DNA of 64,000 nucleotides from assembly GCF_002192695.1 (NCBI RefSeq), contig NZ_MTLG01000067.1, positions 148,603-212,602 on the forward strand, written 5' to 3'. Below the pieces are notes generated by a model, which was given only the letters and a program-made list of their open reading frames with translations, was not told the origin of the DNA and made no database searches. The stretch's first letter is position 1; the number at the start of each line of letters is the position of its first letter. Position numbers and translations under genes: made by a program. The stretch comes from Achromobacter xylosoxidans. Its GTDB lineage: Bacteria; Pseudomonadota; Gammaproteobacteria; Burkholderiales; Burkholderiaceae_B. Positions 37,485-47,668 of the stretch are shown here, piece by piece.

Positions 37485-39551
37485 TCAGGCGGGTGTCATG
37501 CCGCTATGGCGCAGCAGGGCATCGATGCGCGGCGCGCGTCCGCGAAAGGCCGCGAAGGACTCGGCCGCCGGGCGCGAGCCGCCCACGGCCAGCACTTCAC
37601 GCCGGAAGCGCGCGCCGGTTTCCGGGTCCAGCGTGCCCAGCGCGTTGCCGGCCTGGCGCGCCGCGGCTTCCTCGAAGGCTTCGTAGGCGTCGGCCGACAG
37701 CACTTCCGCCCACTTGTAGCTGTAGTAGCCCGCGCCGTAGCCGCCCGCGAACAGGTGCGAGAAGGCATGCGGCAGGCGGTGCCAGGCCGGCGGGAACAGC
37801 ACGGCCACTTCCTGGCGCACTTCCTGCAGCAGGGCCAGCACTTCGGCAATGGAGATGCCCTGGGCGCGGTCATGCATCAGCATGTCGAACAGCGCAAACT
37901 CGATCTGGCGCACGGTCTGCATGCCGCTCTGGTAGTTGCGGGCGGCGACCAGGCGGTCGTAGAGCGCGCGCGGCAGGGGCTCGCCCGTGTCGACGTGGGC
38001 GGACAGCTTCTGCACCACTGCCCATTCCCAGCAGAAGTTCTCCATGAACTGCGAGGGCAGTTCGATGGCGTCCCATTCCACGCTGGCGAAGGCCGCCGCG
38101 CCGGGCTCGTCCACTTCGGACAGCAGGGCGTGCAGCGCATGGCCGGTTTCATGGAACAGCGTGATGACGTCGTCATGCGTCAGGACCGCGGGCTTGTCGC
38201 CGTTGGGGCGCGAGAAGTTGCAGGTCAGGTAGGCGATGGGCGTCTGCAGCTTGCCGTCCACGACGCGGCGCGTGCGCTCGCTGTCGACCCAGGCGCCGCT
38301 CTGCTTGCCGGCGCGGGCGTACAGGTCCAGGTACAGGTAGCCGATGAGTTCGCCCTTGGGGCTTTCCACGCGCACGCCGCGCACGTCGCCGTGCCAGGAC
38401 GACACCGGCGTTTGCGCCAGGCGCACGTCGAACAGGGTTTCGATGACCTCGAACAGGCCCGACAGCACGCGCGGCTCGGTGAAGTACTGCTTCACCTCGT
38501 CTTCGGAATAGGCGTAGCGCGATTCGCGCAGACGCTCGGAAGCGTAGGCCACGTCCCAGGGCTGCAGGTCGTCCAGGCCCAGCTCGCCGGTGGCGTAGGC
38601 CTTCAATTCCGCCAGGTCGCGCTGGGCGTAGGGCTTGGCGCGCGCGGCCAGGTCGCGCAGGAACACGGTGACTTCCTGGGCGTCGCGCGCCATGCGGGTC
38701 TGCAGGCGCAGCGCGGCGAAGGTGCCCAGGCCGAGCAGGCCGGCTTCCTCGGCGCGCAGGGACAGCAGCTCTTCGATGAGGGGAGAGTTGTCGAACTTGC
38801 CTTCGCCGTGTTCCGACGCCACCGTGCCATAGCCGCGGTACAGCGCCTCGCGCAGCGAGCGGTCCTGGGCGTACTGCATCACCGGCAGGTAGCACGGCAT
38901 CTTCAGCGTCAGCTTCCAGCCCGGCTTGCCGTCTTCCTCGGCGGCGGCGCGGGCGGCGGCCTGTACGTCGGCCGGAATGCCGGCCAGGCGGGCTTCGTCC
39001 TCGACCAGCAGCGACCAGGCGTCGATCGAATCCAGCACGTTTTCGGAGAACTTCTGTGAAGCCTGCGCTTCGCGATCGGAAATGGCGGCGTAGCGTTCGC
39101 GGTCCGCGCCTTGCAGCTCCACGCCGCTCAGGCGGAAGTCGCGCAGCGCCATTTCCACGATGCGGCGGCGCACCGGCGTCCAGGACGCGAAATCGGGGGC
39201 GGCGGCCAGGCGCTGATACTGCTTGTACAAGCCTTCGTGCAAGCCGACCCAGGTGGAGAATTCCGTCACCAGGGGCAGGGCGGCGTTATAGGCTTCGCGC
39301 AGCTCCGGCGTGTTGACCACGGCATTCAGGTGGCCAGCCACCGACCAGGCGCGCCACAGGCGCTCCGAGGCGGTATCCAGCGGCTCGACCACGGCTTCCC
39401 AGGTGGGCGCCAGCGCGGCATCGGCGGCGCGATCCACCGCCTGGCGGGCGATGCCCAGCAATTCCTCGACCGCGGGCACGATGTGTCCGGGCTTGACGGC
39501 CGCATAGTCGACGAGGTCGGAAACAGGGGCGAGCAGGGGATTCTGGGTCAT
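37485..39551 (-). CDS. prlC: Oligopeptidase A, M3 family metallopeptidase
   Basis: The 688-residue cytoplasmic zinc endopeptidase degrades short peptides and cleaved signal peptides. The HExxH zinc site is in TLFHETGHALHALL, with the downstream Glu region SVEWDAIELPSQFMENF. The length matches PrlC (about 680). It is followed by an inverted-repeat terminator. Between its start and folD lies a 140-base gap with a GC-rich hairpin (CCCGCGGCC/GGCCGCGGG, 39658-39680) lacking a T run. Confidence 0.94.
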   Translation of the reverse strand: MTQNPLLAPVSDLVDYAAVKPGHIVPAVEELLGIARQAVDRAADAALAPTWEAVVEPLDTASERLWRAWSVAGHLNAVVNTPELREAYNAALPLVTEFSTWVGLHEGLYKQYQRLAAAPDFASWTPVRRRIVEMALRDFRLSGVELQGADRERYAAISDREAQASQKFSENVLDSIDAWSLLVEDEARLAGIPADVQAAARAAAEEDGKPGWKLTLKMPCYLPVMQYAQDRSLREALYRGYGTVASEHGEGKFDNSPLIEELLSLRAEEAGLLGLGTFAALRLQTRMARDAQEVTVFLRDLAARAKPYAQRDLAELKAYATGELGLDDLQPWDVAYASERLRESRYAYSEDEVKQYFTEPRVLSGLFEVIETLFDVRLAQTPVSSWHGDVRGVRVESPKGELIGYLYLDLYARAGKQSGAWVDSERTRRVVDGKLQTPIAYLTCNFSRPNGDKPAVLTHDDVITLFHETGHALHALLSEVDEPGAAAFASVEWDAIELPSQFMENFCWEWAVVQKLSAHVDTGEPLPRALYDRLVAARNYQSGMQTVRQIEFALFDMLMHDRAQGISIAEVLALLQEVRQEVAVLFPPAWHRLPHAFSHLFAGGYGAGYYSYKWAEVLSADAYEAFEEAAARQAGNALGTLDPETGARFRREVLAVGGSRPAAESFAAFRGRAPRIDALLRHSGMTPA

Positions 39552-39691
39552 GGTGTTACAGGCTGGGAAGAGGTGGGCGGCGCCACGGCGCCGGCAAGGG
39601 CATGGGAATCAGGTGAGGGCGATCTGCCCGAAAGCAAGGGCGGATCGCGCTACCCGTCCCGCGGCCAGGCAGGCCGCGGGCGCATCGGCCG

Positions 39692-40543
39692 TCAGGCTGC
39701 GGCGCGTTCGGCCGCTTCGATGGTGTTGACCAGCAGCATGGCGATGGTCATGGGGCCCACGCCGCCCGGAACGGGCGTGATGGCGCCGGCCACTTCCTTG
39801 GCCGAGGCGAAGTCCACGTCGCCGCACAGCTTGCCGTCGGTGCCGCGGTTGATGCCGACGTCGATGACGACGGCGCCAGGCTTGATCATCGAACCGTCGA
39901 TCATGCCGGGCTTGCCGGTGGCGACCACCAGCACGTCGGCGCGGCGGGTCTGAGCCGCCAGGTCGCGCGTCTTGGAATTGCAGATGGTGATGGTGGCGCC
40001 GGCCTGCAGCAGCAGCATCGCCATGGGCTTGCCGACGATGTTGCTGGCGCCCACGATCACGGCTTCGGCGCCGCGCAGCGTCACGCCTTCCGATTCCAGC
40101 ATCTTCATCACGCCATAGGGCGTGCAGGGGCGGAACAGGGGCTGGCCGGTCATGAGCAGGCCGGCGTTGCTGACATGGAAGCCGTCCACGTCCTTCTCGG
40201 CCGCGATGGCTTCAATGACCTTGTGCGAGTCCATGTGCTTGGGCAGCGGCAACTGCACCAGGATGCCGTGGATGGTCGGGTCCTGGTTCAGGATGGCGAT
40301 GCGGGCCAGCAGTTCGGCCTCGCTCATGTCCGCGGGGTACTGTTCCTTGACGGAGTGCAGGCCGGCCTTTTCGCAGGCGGCAACCTTGTTGCGGACATAC
40401 ACCTGGGAGGCGGGGTCTTCACCCACCAGCACCACGGCCAGGCCGGGGCGGGTGCCCTTGGCGGCCAGGGCTGCAACGCGTTGGGCAGCTTCTTCGCGAA
40501 TGCGCGCCGACAGGGCCGCGCCGTCGATAATTCTAGCGGTCAT
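39692..40543 (-). CDS. folD: Methylenetetrahydrofolate dehydrogenase/cyclohydrolase
   Basis: FolD (283 residues) interconverts 5,10-methylene- and 10-formyl-tetrahydrofolate using NADP. Family segments are present: [33 protein letters not shown], the signature [12 protein letters not shown] and [15 protein letters not shown], with [15 protein letters not shown] at the end. Its start overlaps the stop of the response-regulator gene by 4 bases, so folD is transcribed with the two-component pair. That is an uncommon context. Confidence 0.95.
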   Translation of the reverse strand: MTARIIDGAALSARIREEAAQRVAALAAKGTRPGLAVVLVGEDPASQVYVRNKVAACEKAGLHSVKEQYPADMSEAELLARIAILNQDPTIHGILVQLPLPKHMDSHKVIEAIAAEKDVDGFHVSNAGLLMTGQPLFRPCTPYGVMKMLESEGVTLRGAEAVIVGASNIVGKPMAMLLLQAGATITICNSKTRDLAAQTRRADVLVVATGKPGMIDGSMIKPGAVVIDVGINRGTDGKLCGDVDFASAKEVAGAITPVPGGVGPMTIAMLLVNTIEAAERAAA

Positions 40544-41166
40544 GCCGTTGCCTCGGGTTTGGCCAAGGCCACTTTCATCAAATCAGCTACGGTGGTCACT
40601 TCAAGTTTTTCCATGATGTTGGCGCGGTGCGCCTCTACGGTCTTGATGCTGATGCCCAGGTCGTCGGCGATCTGCTTGTTCAAGCGGCCGGCGACGATGC
40701 GCTCCAGCACCTGCTGCTCGCGCGCGGTCAGGCGCGCCAGCATGGCTTCGTGGTCTTTCTGGGCCTGGTGCTTGCTCACGCGCTGCGTGGCCTGCTCCAG
40801 CATGCGCGCCACGATCTCGCGCAAATCGGATTCATTGAAGGGCTTTTCCAGGAAGTCGACCGCGCCTTTCTTCATGGTGGACACGGCCATCGGCACGTCG
40901 CCGTGGCCGGTGATGAACACGATGGGCAGCGGGGCATTGCGGGCGATCAACTGTTCCTGCAGCTCCAGGCCGCTCATGCCGGGCATGCGCACGTCGGCGA
41001 TCAGCACCCCGATCTGGCCGGCGTCGTAGTCTTCCAGGAAGGATTCGCCGCTGGCGTAGGCGCGGACGCGATAGCCATTGGCCTCCAACAGCCAGCGCAG
41101 CGAATCGCGGACCGCTTCGTCGTCGTCAACAATGAAAACCGTGCTCGACAGGTGGGGCGTGTTCAT
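40540..41166 (-). CDS. FixJ-type response regulator
   Basis: The 208-residue regulator has an N-terminal receiver (about 8-122) with acidic pocket DDD (14-16), phospho-acceptor D58 (LIADVRMPG) and the conserved Lys in FLEKPF. A C-terminal LuxR-type helix-turn-helix (about 140-205) contains [20 protein letters not shown] and [18 protein letters not shown] 41166 is chosen because it overlaps the kinase stop. It probably activates transcription after phosphorylation by the adjacent PAS kinase. The stimulus and targets are unknown. Confidence 0.92.
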   Translation of the reverse strand: MNTPHLSSTVFIVDDDEAVRDSLRWLLEANGYRVRAYASGESFLEDYDAGQIGVLIADVRMPGMSGLELQEQLIARNAPLPIVFITGHGDVPMAVSTMKKGAVDFLEKPFNESDLREIVARMLEQATQRVSKHQAQKDHEAMLARLTAREQQVLERIVAGRLNKQIADDLGISIKTVEAHRANIMEKLEVTTVADLMKVALAKPEATA

Positions 41167-42917
41167 GCGTGCAACTCCTCGGACTGATCGTTCTGGGCCT
41201 GCGACTGGGGTGCAGCGCAGGGCAGGGTAAAGCGGAAAATGGTGCCGCCGGCGGGGTTGGGGTCTGCCCACAAGCGGCCATGGTGCGATTCAATAATGGT
41301 ACGGCAGATATTCAGCCCCATGCCCAGGCCCTGGGTCTTGGTGCTGAAGAAGGGTTCGAACAGGCGCTCGGGTTCGGCCAGGCCGTGGCCGCGATCGACC
41401 ACCGCGACCTCGATGTGCTGTTCATGCAGGATCACGGCGACCTTGAGTTCGTCGGATTCGCTCTTTTCCATGGCCTCCAGCCCGTTCTTCAGCAGGTTCA
41501 GCAGCACCTGCTCGATCAGGATGGGGTCGGCCAGCACGTCCGGCGCATTCGACGGCACGAAACGGTCGATGCGGATGCGGCGCTTGCGGGCGTCGATCTC
41601 GGCGAAGCCGATGGCATTGTCCACGATCCGGCTGATGGCCACGCGCTGGCGGCGGGGCTCGCTGCGCTTCACGAACTCGCGGATGCGGCTGATGATCTTG
41701 CCGGCGCGCTCGGCCTGCGAGGCGGCTTTTTCCAGGGCAGGCAGCAGCATGTTGGGGCTGGTGTGGCCGGCCTTGACCAGGGCGACGGCGCCCATGCTGT
41801 AGTTGGCGATGGCGGTCAGCGGCTGGTTCAGTTCGTGCGCCAGCGACGAAGCCATTTCGCCCATGGTGGTCAGGCGGCTGGTGAGCTGGATCTTTTCCTG
41901 CTGCACGCGCGAGGCCTCTTCGTGCACGCGGCGCTCGGTGATGTCGCGCGCCACCTGCATGCGCACGCGGCGGCCGTCGGTCCAGGCCAGCATGCGGTGG
42001 TGCACTTCGAACCAGCGCTGCACCGAGGGCGCGAACACTTCCACGGACTCGTCGGTGAAGCGGCCGCGGCGGCCGGCCAGCAGCTCGTCGTGGCCGCCGG
42101 TCTGGGCGCCGAACACGCGGCGGTAGGTGCGGTTGGCGAACAGCAGCTCCAGGCCGTCGTGGGTGTCAGCGGTGACCGAGATGGCGTCGTCCAGGCCTTC
42201 CAGCACTGTCATGAAGCGCTCGTGCGCGGCCGTCAGGGCCTCGCGGATGCGCTTAGGTTCGGTGATGTCGGTCATGGAGGTCATCCAGCCGATCTGGTTG
42301 CCGTTGGGGTCCAGCAGCGGGGACACATACATGCGCGCCGTGAAGCGCGAGCCGTCGCGGCGCTGCGCCTCGACCTCCAGGCCGCTGCTGGGCGTCTTGC
42401 CGGACATCAGCACGTCCAGGGTGTGCTGGTGCTGTTCATGGCGGCCCGGCACCCAATAAGGGAAGGGCGGGCTGCGGCCGATCAGGTCCGCCTCGTTCCA
42501 GCCGATCATGCGGCAGAAGGCCGGGTTCACGTAGGCGATGCGGCCCTCCATGTCCAGCACGCGCATGCCGGTGGACATGGAGTTCTCCATGGCGCGCCGG
42601 AAGCCGGTCTCGGCGATCAGGGCGGCTTCGGCCGCCGAACGGAAACGGGTATAGCGCCACAGCATCAGCAGGCTGATGACGATCACACAGGACAGGGCCA
42701 GCACCACCCAGATCAGACGCTGCTGGCGCATTTCCTGGTCGATGGTGACAAACATGACACTGTCGTCATGGATGCGCTGCAGCCAGAAAAACACCGCCAT
42801 CACACAGATATAGAGGATCAGCACCATCGCTGGCGTGACCCAGTACACCCCGCGTCGGCGAGTGCGGGCGTGATCGTGGAACGGCGTAGGAATATTGGAC
42901 TTGGGCGCGCTGGACAT
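41163..42917 (-). CDS. Membrane-bound PAS sensor histidine kinase
   Basis: The 584-residue kinase has two N-terminal membrane spans (MVLILYICVMAVFFWL and LIWVVLALSCVIVISLLMLW) around a short periplasmic loop. Two PAS regions follow, the first ending GWMTSMTDITEPKRI. The H-box SLAHELNQPLTAIANYS contains H361, and the ATPase domain has LLNLLKNGLEAME (N box) and TQGLGMGLNICRTI. The architecture resembles FixL/TodS-like kinases with FixJ partners. An upstream ATG at 42944 would add nine residues; neither start has a strong ribosome site. Confidence 0.9.
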   Translation of the reverse strand: MSSAPKSNIPTPFHDHARTRRRGVYWVTPAMVLILYICVMAVFFWLQRIHDDSVMFVTIDQEMRQQRLIWVVLALSCVIVISLLMLWRYTRFRSAAEAALIAETGFRRAMENSMSTGMRVLDMEGRIAYVNPAFCRMIGWNEADLIGRSPPFPYWVPGRHEQHQHTLDVLMSGKTPSSGLEVEAQRRDGSRFTARMYVSPLLDPNGNQIGWMTSMTDITEPKRIREALTAAHERFMTVLEGLDDAISVTADTHDGLELLFANRTYRRVFGAQTGGHDELLAGRRGRFTDESVEVFAPSVQRWFEVHHRMLAWTDGRRVRMQVARDITERRVHEEASRVQQEKIQLTSRLTTMGEMASSLAHELNQPLTAIANYSMGAVALVKAGHTSPNMLLPALEKAASQAERAGKIISRIREFVKRSEPRRQRVAISRIVDNAIGFAEIDARKRRIRIDRFVPSNAPDVLADPILIEQVLLNLLKNGLEAMEKSESDELKVAVILHEQHIEVAVVDRGHGLAEPERLFEPFFSTKTQGLGMGLNICRTIIESHHGRLWADPNPAGGTIFRFTLPCAAPQSQAQNDQSEELHA

Positions 42918-43083
42918 GGAATTCGGGCCGGATAGACCGCGCATTTTAGTGCGTGTTGGCAGGGATTTGCCGGGAATCGACTCGTCCTTTTGGAGTACCT
43001 AAGTAAAAGTATGACGCCAAAGCGTTCAGCTGGCTTTAAATTTTTCGCATTATGAAATGCCGTACCGCAACATGAAATTTTTC

Positions 43084-43113
43084 TTGCGACCGGTTAACCT
43101 TCTTTCTTAGAAT
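43084..43113 (+). promoter_or_regulatory. Predicted sigma-70 promoter of aceE-aceF-lpdA
   Basis: TTGCGA (43084-43089), an 18-base spacer and TAGAAT (43108-43113) lie 155 bases before aceE. Transcription would start near 43120 and include the 41-base palindrome in the leader. Confidence 0.55.
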
Positions 43114-43169
43114 GCCCGCTGATAGGGAACCGACCCAGTAGCAGGTCTCTAGAACAACCCGACCCCATG

Positions 43170-43210
43170 CATTGCATGGTAGCCCGGATGATCCCGGCTA
43201 CCATGCAATG
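43170..43210 (+). promoter_or_regulatory. 41-base near-perfect palindrome in the aceE leader
   Basis: The arms CATTGCATGGTAGCC (43170-43184) and GGCTACCATGCAATG (43196-43210) are exact reverse complements. Between them a single C-C mismatch flanks an inner GGAT-G-ATCC. RNA of this region would form a very stable rod ending 57 bases before the aceE ATG. There is no T run, so it is not a terminator. It may be an mRNA stabiliser, a protein-binding hairpin, an operator, or the remnant of a small repetitive element. It bears no obvious likeness to the PdhR box of enterobacteria. Confidence 0.7.
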
Positions 43211-43267
43211 TCCGCGAGTAGACAAGTAAGCGGGTGCGGTCACGAACAATCCAACAGGAGACACACG

Positions 43268-45976
43268 ATGTCCTCTTACGCCCAGGCTGGCGCCGTACAG
43301 GCTGCCAACGACGAAGACACCCTTGAAACCCAGGAGTGGCTCGAAGCCCTGGCGGCTGTCCTTGATCGTGAAGGACCGCAGCGCGCCCACTATCTGCTCG
43401 AACGCCTGATCGACGAAGCCCGCCGTTCCGGCGCGCATATCCCGTTCTCGCCCAACACCGCCTACGTCAACACGATTCCCCCCGGCCTGGAGCCGGCCCA
43501 CCCGGGCAACCTGGAGCTGGAATCGCGCATCCGCTCGTACGTGCGCTGGAACGCCATGGCCATGGTGGTCAAGGCCAACAAGCACAACCCGCCGGACGGC
43601 GGCGACCTGGGCGGCCACATTGCCTCCTTCGCCTCGCTGGCCACCATGATCGGCTGCGGCCAGAACCACTTCTGGCACGCCGAAGACGAAAACCACGGCG
43701 GTGACCTGGTCTATTTCCAGGGCCACACCTCGCCCGGCATGTATGGCCGCGCCTACCTCGAAGGCCGCCTGACCGAAGACCAGCTGAACCACTTCCGCCA
43801 GGAAGTGGACGGCAAGGGCCTGTCGTCCTACCCGCATCCGAAGCTGATGCCGGACTTCTGGCAGTTCCCGACGGTGTCGATGGGCCTGGGCCCGCTGATG
43901 GCCATCTACCAGGCCCGCTTCCTGAAGTACCTGCACGCCCGCGGCATCGCCGACACCAGCAAGCGCAAGGTCTGGGTGTTCTGCGGCGACGGCGAAATGG
44001 ACGAACCCGAATCGCTGGGCGCCATCGCCCTGGCCGCCCGCGAAAAGCTGGACAACCTGATCTTCGTCATCAACTGCAACCTGCAGCGCCTGGACGGCCC
44101 GGTGCGTGGCAACGGCAAGATCATCCAGGAACTCGAAGGCGACTTCCGCGGTTCGGGCTGGAACGTGATCAAGCTGATCTGGGGCGGCTACTGGGATCCG
44201 CTGCTGGCGCACGACAAGGAAGGCATCCTGCGCAAGATCATGGAAGACACCGTCGACGGCGAGTACCAGGCGTACAAGGCCAACGACGGCAAGTTCGTGC
44301 GCGAACACTTCTTCGGCAAGCACCCGAAGCTGCTGGAAGCCGTGTCGCGCATGAGCGACGAAGACATCTGGCGCCTGAACCGCGGCGGCCATGACCCGCA
44401 CAAGGTGTACGCCGCGTTCAACGCCGCCGCCACCCACGAGGGCCAGCCCACCGTCATCCTGGCCAAGACCATCAAGGGCTACGGCATGGGCCACGTCGGC
44501 CAGGCCAAGAACCCGACCCACCAGCAGAAGAAGCTGGAGCTGGACTCGATCCGCGAATTCCGCGACCGTTTCGGCATCCCGATCCCGGACGACCAGCTGG
44601 CCGACCTGCCGTACTTCAAGCCGGCCGAAGACTCGCCCGAAATGAAGTACCTGCACGAGCGCCGCGCCGCGCTGGGCGGCTACCTGCCGCGCCGCCGCGC
44701 CAAGGCCGACGAACATCTCAAGGCCCCGGCGCTGGACGCCTTCAAGGCCGTGCTGGAACCCACCGCCGAAGGCCGTGAAATCTCCACCACCCAAGCCTTC
44801 GTGCGCATCCTGAACCAGGTGCTGCGCGACAAGGAACTGGGTCCGCGCGTCGTGCCGATCCTGGCCGACGAATCGCGTACCTTCGGCATGGAAGGCCTGT
44901 TCCGCCAGATCGGCATCTACGCGCCGGAAGGCCAGAAGTACACCCCGGTCGACAAGGACCAGGTCATGTACTACAAGGAAGCGGCCGACGGCCAGCTCCT
45001 GCAGGAAGGCATCAACGAAGCGGGCGCGATGAGCTCCTGGATTGCGGCGGCCACGTCGTACTCCTCGAACAACCGCATCATGATCCCGTTCTTCATCTAC
45101 TACTCGATGTTCGGGTTCCAGCGCATCGGCGACCTGGCCTGGGCCGCCGGCGACATGCAGGCGCGCGGCTTCCTCTTGGGCGGCACCGCCGGGCGCACCA
45201 CGCTCAACGGCGAAGGCCTGCAGCACGAGGACGGCCACAGCCACATCCTGGCCTCCACCATCCCGAACTGCGTCTCGTACGACCCGACCTTCGGCCATGA
45301 ACTGGCCGTGATCATCCAGCATGGCTTGAAGCGCATGGTGGAAGACCAGGAAAACGTCTACTACTACCTGACGGTGATGAACGAAAACTACCCGCAGCCC
45401 GGTCTGACCCAGGGCGACGAGGAAGGCATCATCAAGGGCATGTACAAGCTCAAGTCGCACGGCAAGGGCAAGAACCGCGTGCAGCTGATGGGTTCGGGCA
45501 CCATCCTGCGCGAAGTCATGGCCGCGCAAGAGCTGCTGGAAGCCGACTGGGGCGTGGCCTCGGACCTCTGGAGCGTCACCAGCTTCACGGAACTGCGCCG
45601 CAACGGCCTGGACGCCGAGCGCCACAACATGCTGCACCCCGACGAGAAGAAGCCGCAGGTGGCTTACGTCACGGAACAGCTGGCCAAGACGGACGGCCCG
45701 ATCATCGCGTCGACCGACTACATGAAGCTCTTCGCCGACCAGATCCGTCCGTTCGTGCCCAAGGGCCGCGAATACAAGGTGCTGGGCACCGACGGCTTCG
45801 GCCGCTCGGATTTCCGCTCGAAGCTGCGCGAGCACTTCGAAGTGGACCGTCACTTCGTCGTGGTCGCCGCGCTGCGCGCGCTGGCCGACGAAGGCAAGGT
45901 GCCGGTCGTCAAGGTGGCCGAAGCCATCAAGAAGTACGGCATCAATCCGAACAAAGCCAACCCGCAATACGCCTGA
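43268..45976 (+). CDS. aceE: Pyruvate dehydrogenase E1 component, homodimeric
   Basis: AceE (902 residues) decarboxylates pyruvate with thiamine diphosphate and acetylates the lipoyl groups of AceF. The thiamine diphosphate motif begins GDGEMDEPESLGAI and continues through the NCNLQRLDGPVRGN region. The N-terminal stretch ISFSPNTAY-like (IPFSPNTAYVNTIP) and C-terminal domain are complete. ATG 43268 is preceded by AACAGGAG. It is the first gene of a three-gene operon with 12-base gaps. Confidence 0.97.
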   Translation: MSSYAQAGAVQAANDEDTLETQEWLEALAAVLDREGPQRAHYLLERLIDEARRSGAHIPFSPNTAYVNTIPPGLEPAHPGNLELESRIRSYVRWNAMAMVVKANKHNPPDGGDLGGHIASFASLATMIGCGQNHFWHAEDENHGGDLVYFQGHTSPGMYGRAYLEGRLTEDQLNHFRQEVDGKGLSSYPHPKLMPDFWQFPTVSMGLGPLMAIYQARFLKYLHARGIADTSKRKVWVFCGDGEMDEPESLGAIALAAREKLDNLIFVINCNLQRLDGPVRGNGKIIQELEGDFRGSGWNVIKLIWGGYWDPLLAHDKEGILRKIMEDTVDGEYQAYKANDGKFVREHFFGKHPKLLEAVSRMSDEDIWRLNRGGHDPHKVYAAFNAAATHEGQPTVILAKTIKGYGMGHVGQAKNPTHQQKKLELDSIREFRDRFGIPIPDDQLADLPYFKPAEDSPEMKYLHERRAALGGYLPRRRAKADEHLKAPALDAFKAVLEPTAEGREISTTQAFVRILNQVLRDKELGPRVVPILADESRTFGMEGLFRQIGIYAPEGQKYTPVDKDQVMYYKEAADGQLLQEGINEAGAMSSWIAAATSYSSNNRIMIPFFIYYSMFGFQRIGDLAWAAGDMQARGFLLGGTAGRTTLNGEGLQHEDGHSHILASTIPNCVSYDPTFGHELAVIIQHGLKRMVEDQENVYYYLTVMNENYPQPGLTQGDEEGIIKGMYKLKSHGKGKNRVQLMGSGTILREVMAAQELLEADWGVASDLWSVTSFTELRRNGLDAERHNMLHPDEKKPQVAYVTEQLAKTDGPIIASTDYMKLFADQIRPFVPKGREYKVLGTDGFGRSDFRSKLREHFEVDRHFVVVAALRALADEGKVPVVKVAEAIKKYGINPNKANPQYA

Positions 45977-45988
45977 GGGTAAAGAGAC

Positions 45989-47656
45989 ATGAGCAACATC
46001 GTGCAAATCAAGGTTCCCGACATCGGCGACTTCAAGGAAGTGGAAGTCATCGAAGTGCTGGTGGCGGTGGGCGACACGATCAAGGCTGAACAAAGCCTGA
46101 TCACCGTCGAATCCGACAAGGCCTCGATGGAAATCCCCGCGTCGCAAGGCGGCGTGGTGAAGTCGATCAGCGTGAAGGTGGGCGACAAGGTTGCCGAAGG
46201 CACGGTCGTGCTGGAAGTGGAAGCGGCGGGCGCGGGCGAGGCTGCGGCCCCCGCGGCTGCGCCGGCCAAGGCTGAGGCTCCCAAGGCTGAAGCCAAGGCT
46301 GCCGCGCAACCGGCCGCCGCGGCTGCTGCTCCGGCAGCGCCGGCTGCTGCCAGCGGCCCCGTGAACATCGAAGTGCCCGACATCGGCGACTTCAAGGAAG
46401 TCGAAGTCATCGAAATCATGGTCGCGGTGGGCGACACGATCAAGGCCGAACAAAGCCTGATCACCGTCGAGTCCGACAAGGCCTCGATGGAAATCCCCGC
46501 CTCGCAAGGCGGCGTGGTCAAGGAAGTGAAGGTCAAGGTCGGCGACAAGGTCGCCAAGGGTTCGGTCGTGGTCGTGGTGGAGGGCGCCGCGCCCGCCGCC
46601 GCTGCCGCCGCAGCCCCGGCTCCGGCCGCGAAGGCTGAAGCCGCTGCCGCTCCCGCCGCCAAGGCCGAAGCGCCGGCGCCTGCCGCGCAGCGTCCGGCTC
46701 CTGCCGCCGCGCTCGAAGACGCCGACCTCAAGCCGGGCCAGCTGCCGCACGCTTCGCCCTCGGTGCGCAAGTTCGCGCGCGAACTGGGCGTCAACCTGAG
46801 CAAGGTCAAGGGCTCCGGTCCCAAGGACCGCATCACCGCCGACGACGTGCGCGGTTTCGTCAAGCAGGCGCTGGCCGCCGGCCCCGCAGCTTCGGCTTCG
46901 GGCGGTTCGGCCGATGGCGCCGCGCTGGGCCTGTTGCCGTGGCCCAAGGTCGACTTCACCAAGTTCGGTCCGATCGAAGCCAAGCCGCTGTCGCGCATCA
47001 AGAAGATCTCCGGCGCGAACCTGCACCGCAACTGGGTCATGATCCCGCACGTCACCAACAACGACGAAGCGGACATCACCGACCTGGAAGCGCTGCGCGT
47101 CACGCTGAACAAGGAAAACGAGAAGTCGGGCATCAAGGTCACGATGCTGGCCTTCCTGATCAAGGCCGTGGTCGCGGCCCTGAAGAAGTTCCCCGAGTTC
47201 AACGCCTCGCTGGACGGCGACAACCTGGTGCTCAAGCAGTACTACCACATCGGCTTCGCCGCCGATACGCCCAACGGGCTGGTGGTGCCGGTGATCCGCG
47301 ATGCCGACAAGAAGGGCATTCTGCAGATCGCCCAGGAAATGACCGACCTGTCCAAGAAGGCGCGCGACGGCAAGATCTCGCCCGCTGAAATGCAGGGCGG
47401 CTGCTTCTCGATCTCGTCCCTGGGCGGCATCGGCGGCACCTCGTTCACCCCCATCATCAACGCCCCTGAAGTGGCCATCCTGGGCGTGTCGCGCTCCGCG
47501 CACAAGCCCGTCTGGGACGGCAAGCAGTTCGTGCCGCGCCTGATCGTGCCGCTGTCGCTGTCGTACGACCACCGCGTCATCGACGGCGCCTCCGCCGCGC
47601 GCTTCAACGCCTATCTGGGCGCCTTGCTGGCCGACTTCCGCCGCATCGCGCTGTAA
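45989..47656 (+). CDS. aceF: Pyruvate dehydrogenase E2, dihydrolipoyl acetyltransferase
   Basis: AceF (555 residues) transfers acetyl groups to CoA and forms the complex core. Two lipoyl domains carry the modified Lys in ESDKASME (K44 and about K164), separated by Ala/Pro/Lys-rich linkers. A subunit-binding domain follows (about 250-290, [17 protein letters not shown]), then the catalytic domain with the active-site DHRVIDGA near the C terminus. The two lipoyl domains are nearly identical in DNA to each other and to that of lpdA. Typical of betaproteobacterial E2. Confidence 0.96.
   Translation: MSNIVQIKVPDIGDFKEVEVIEVLVAVGDTIKAEQSLITVESDKASMEIPASQGGVVKSISVKVGDKVAEGTVVLEVEAAGAGEAAAPAAAPAKAEAPKAEAKAAAQPAAAAAAPAAPAAASGPVNIEVPDIGDFKEVEVIEIMVAVGDTIKAEQSLITVESDKASMEIPASQGGVVKEVKVKVGDKVAKGSVVVVVEGAAPAAAAAAAPAPAAKAEAAAAPAAKAEAPAPAAQRPAPAAALEDADLKPGQLPHASPSVRKFARELGVNLSKVKGSGPKDRITADDVRGFVKQALAAGPAASASGGSADGAALGLLPWPKVDFTKFGPIEAKPLSRIKKISGANLHRNWVMIPHVTNNDEADITDLEALRVTLNKENEKSGIKVTMLAFLIKAVVAALKKFPEFNASLDGDNLVLKQYYHIGFAADTPNGLVVPVIRDADKKGILQIAQEMTDLSKKARDGKISPAEMQGGCFSISSLGGIGGTSFTPIINAPEVAILGVSRSAHKPVWDGKQFVPRLIVPLSLSYDHRVIDGASAARFNAYLGALLADFRRIAL
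46010..46220 (+). repeat. Lipoyl-domain DNA repeat, copy 1 (aceF domain 1)
   Basis: First of three closely similar direct repeats encoding lipoyl domains. It shares long identical runs with 46370-46560 and especially with 47690-47900, whose protein differs by only a few residues over the first 75. Confidence 0.75.
46370..46560 (+). repeat. Lipoyl-domain DNA repeat, copy 2 (aceF domain 2)
   Basis: Second copy, 360 bases from copy 1 and in the same frame. Differences fall mainly at third positions and in the distal segment ([14 protein letters not shown] instead of [14 protein letters not shown]). Confidence 0.72.
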
Positions 47657-47668
47657 ACGGGGAGCCTC

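Noticed and set aside
39658..39680. Terminator after folD
   Set aside because: The GC-rich hairpin has no T run on either strand.
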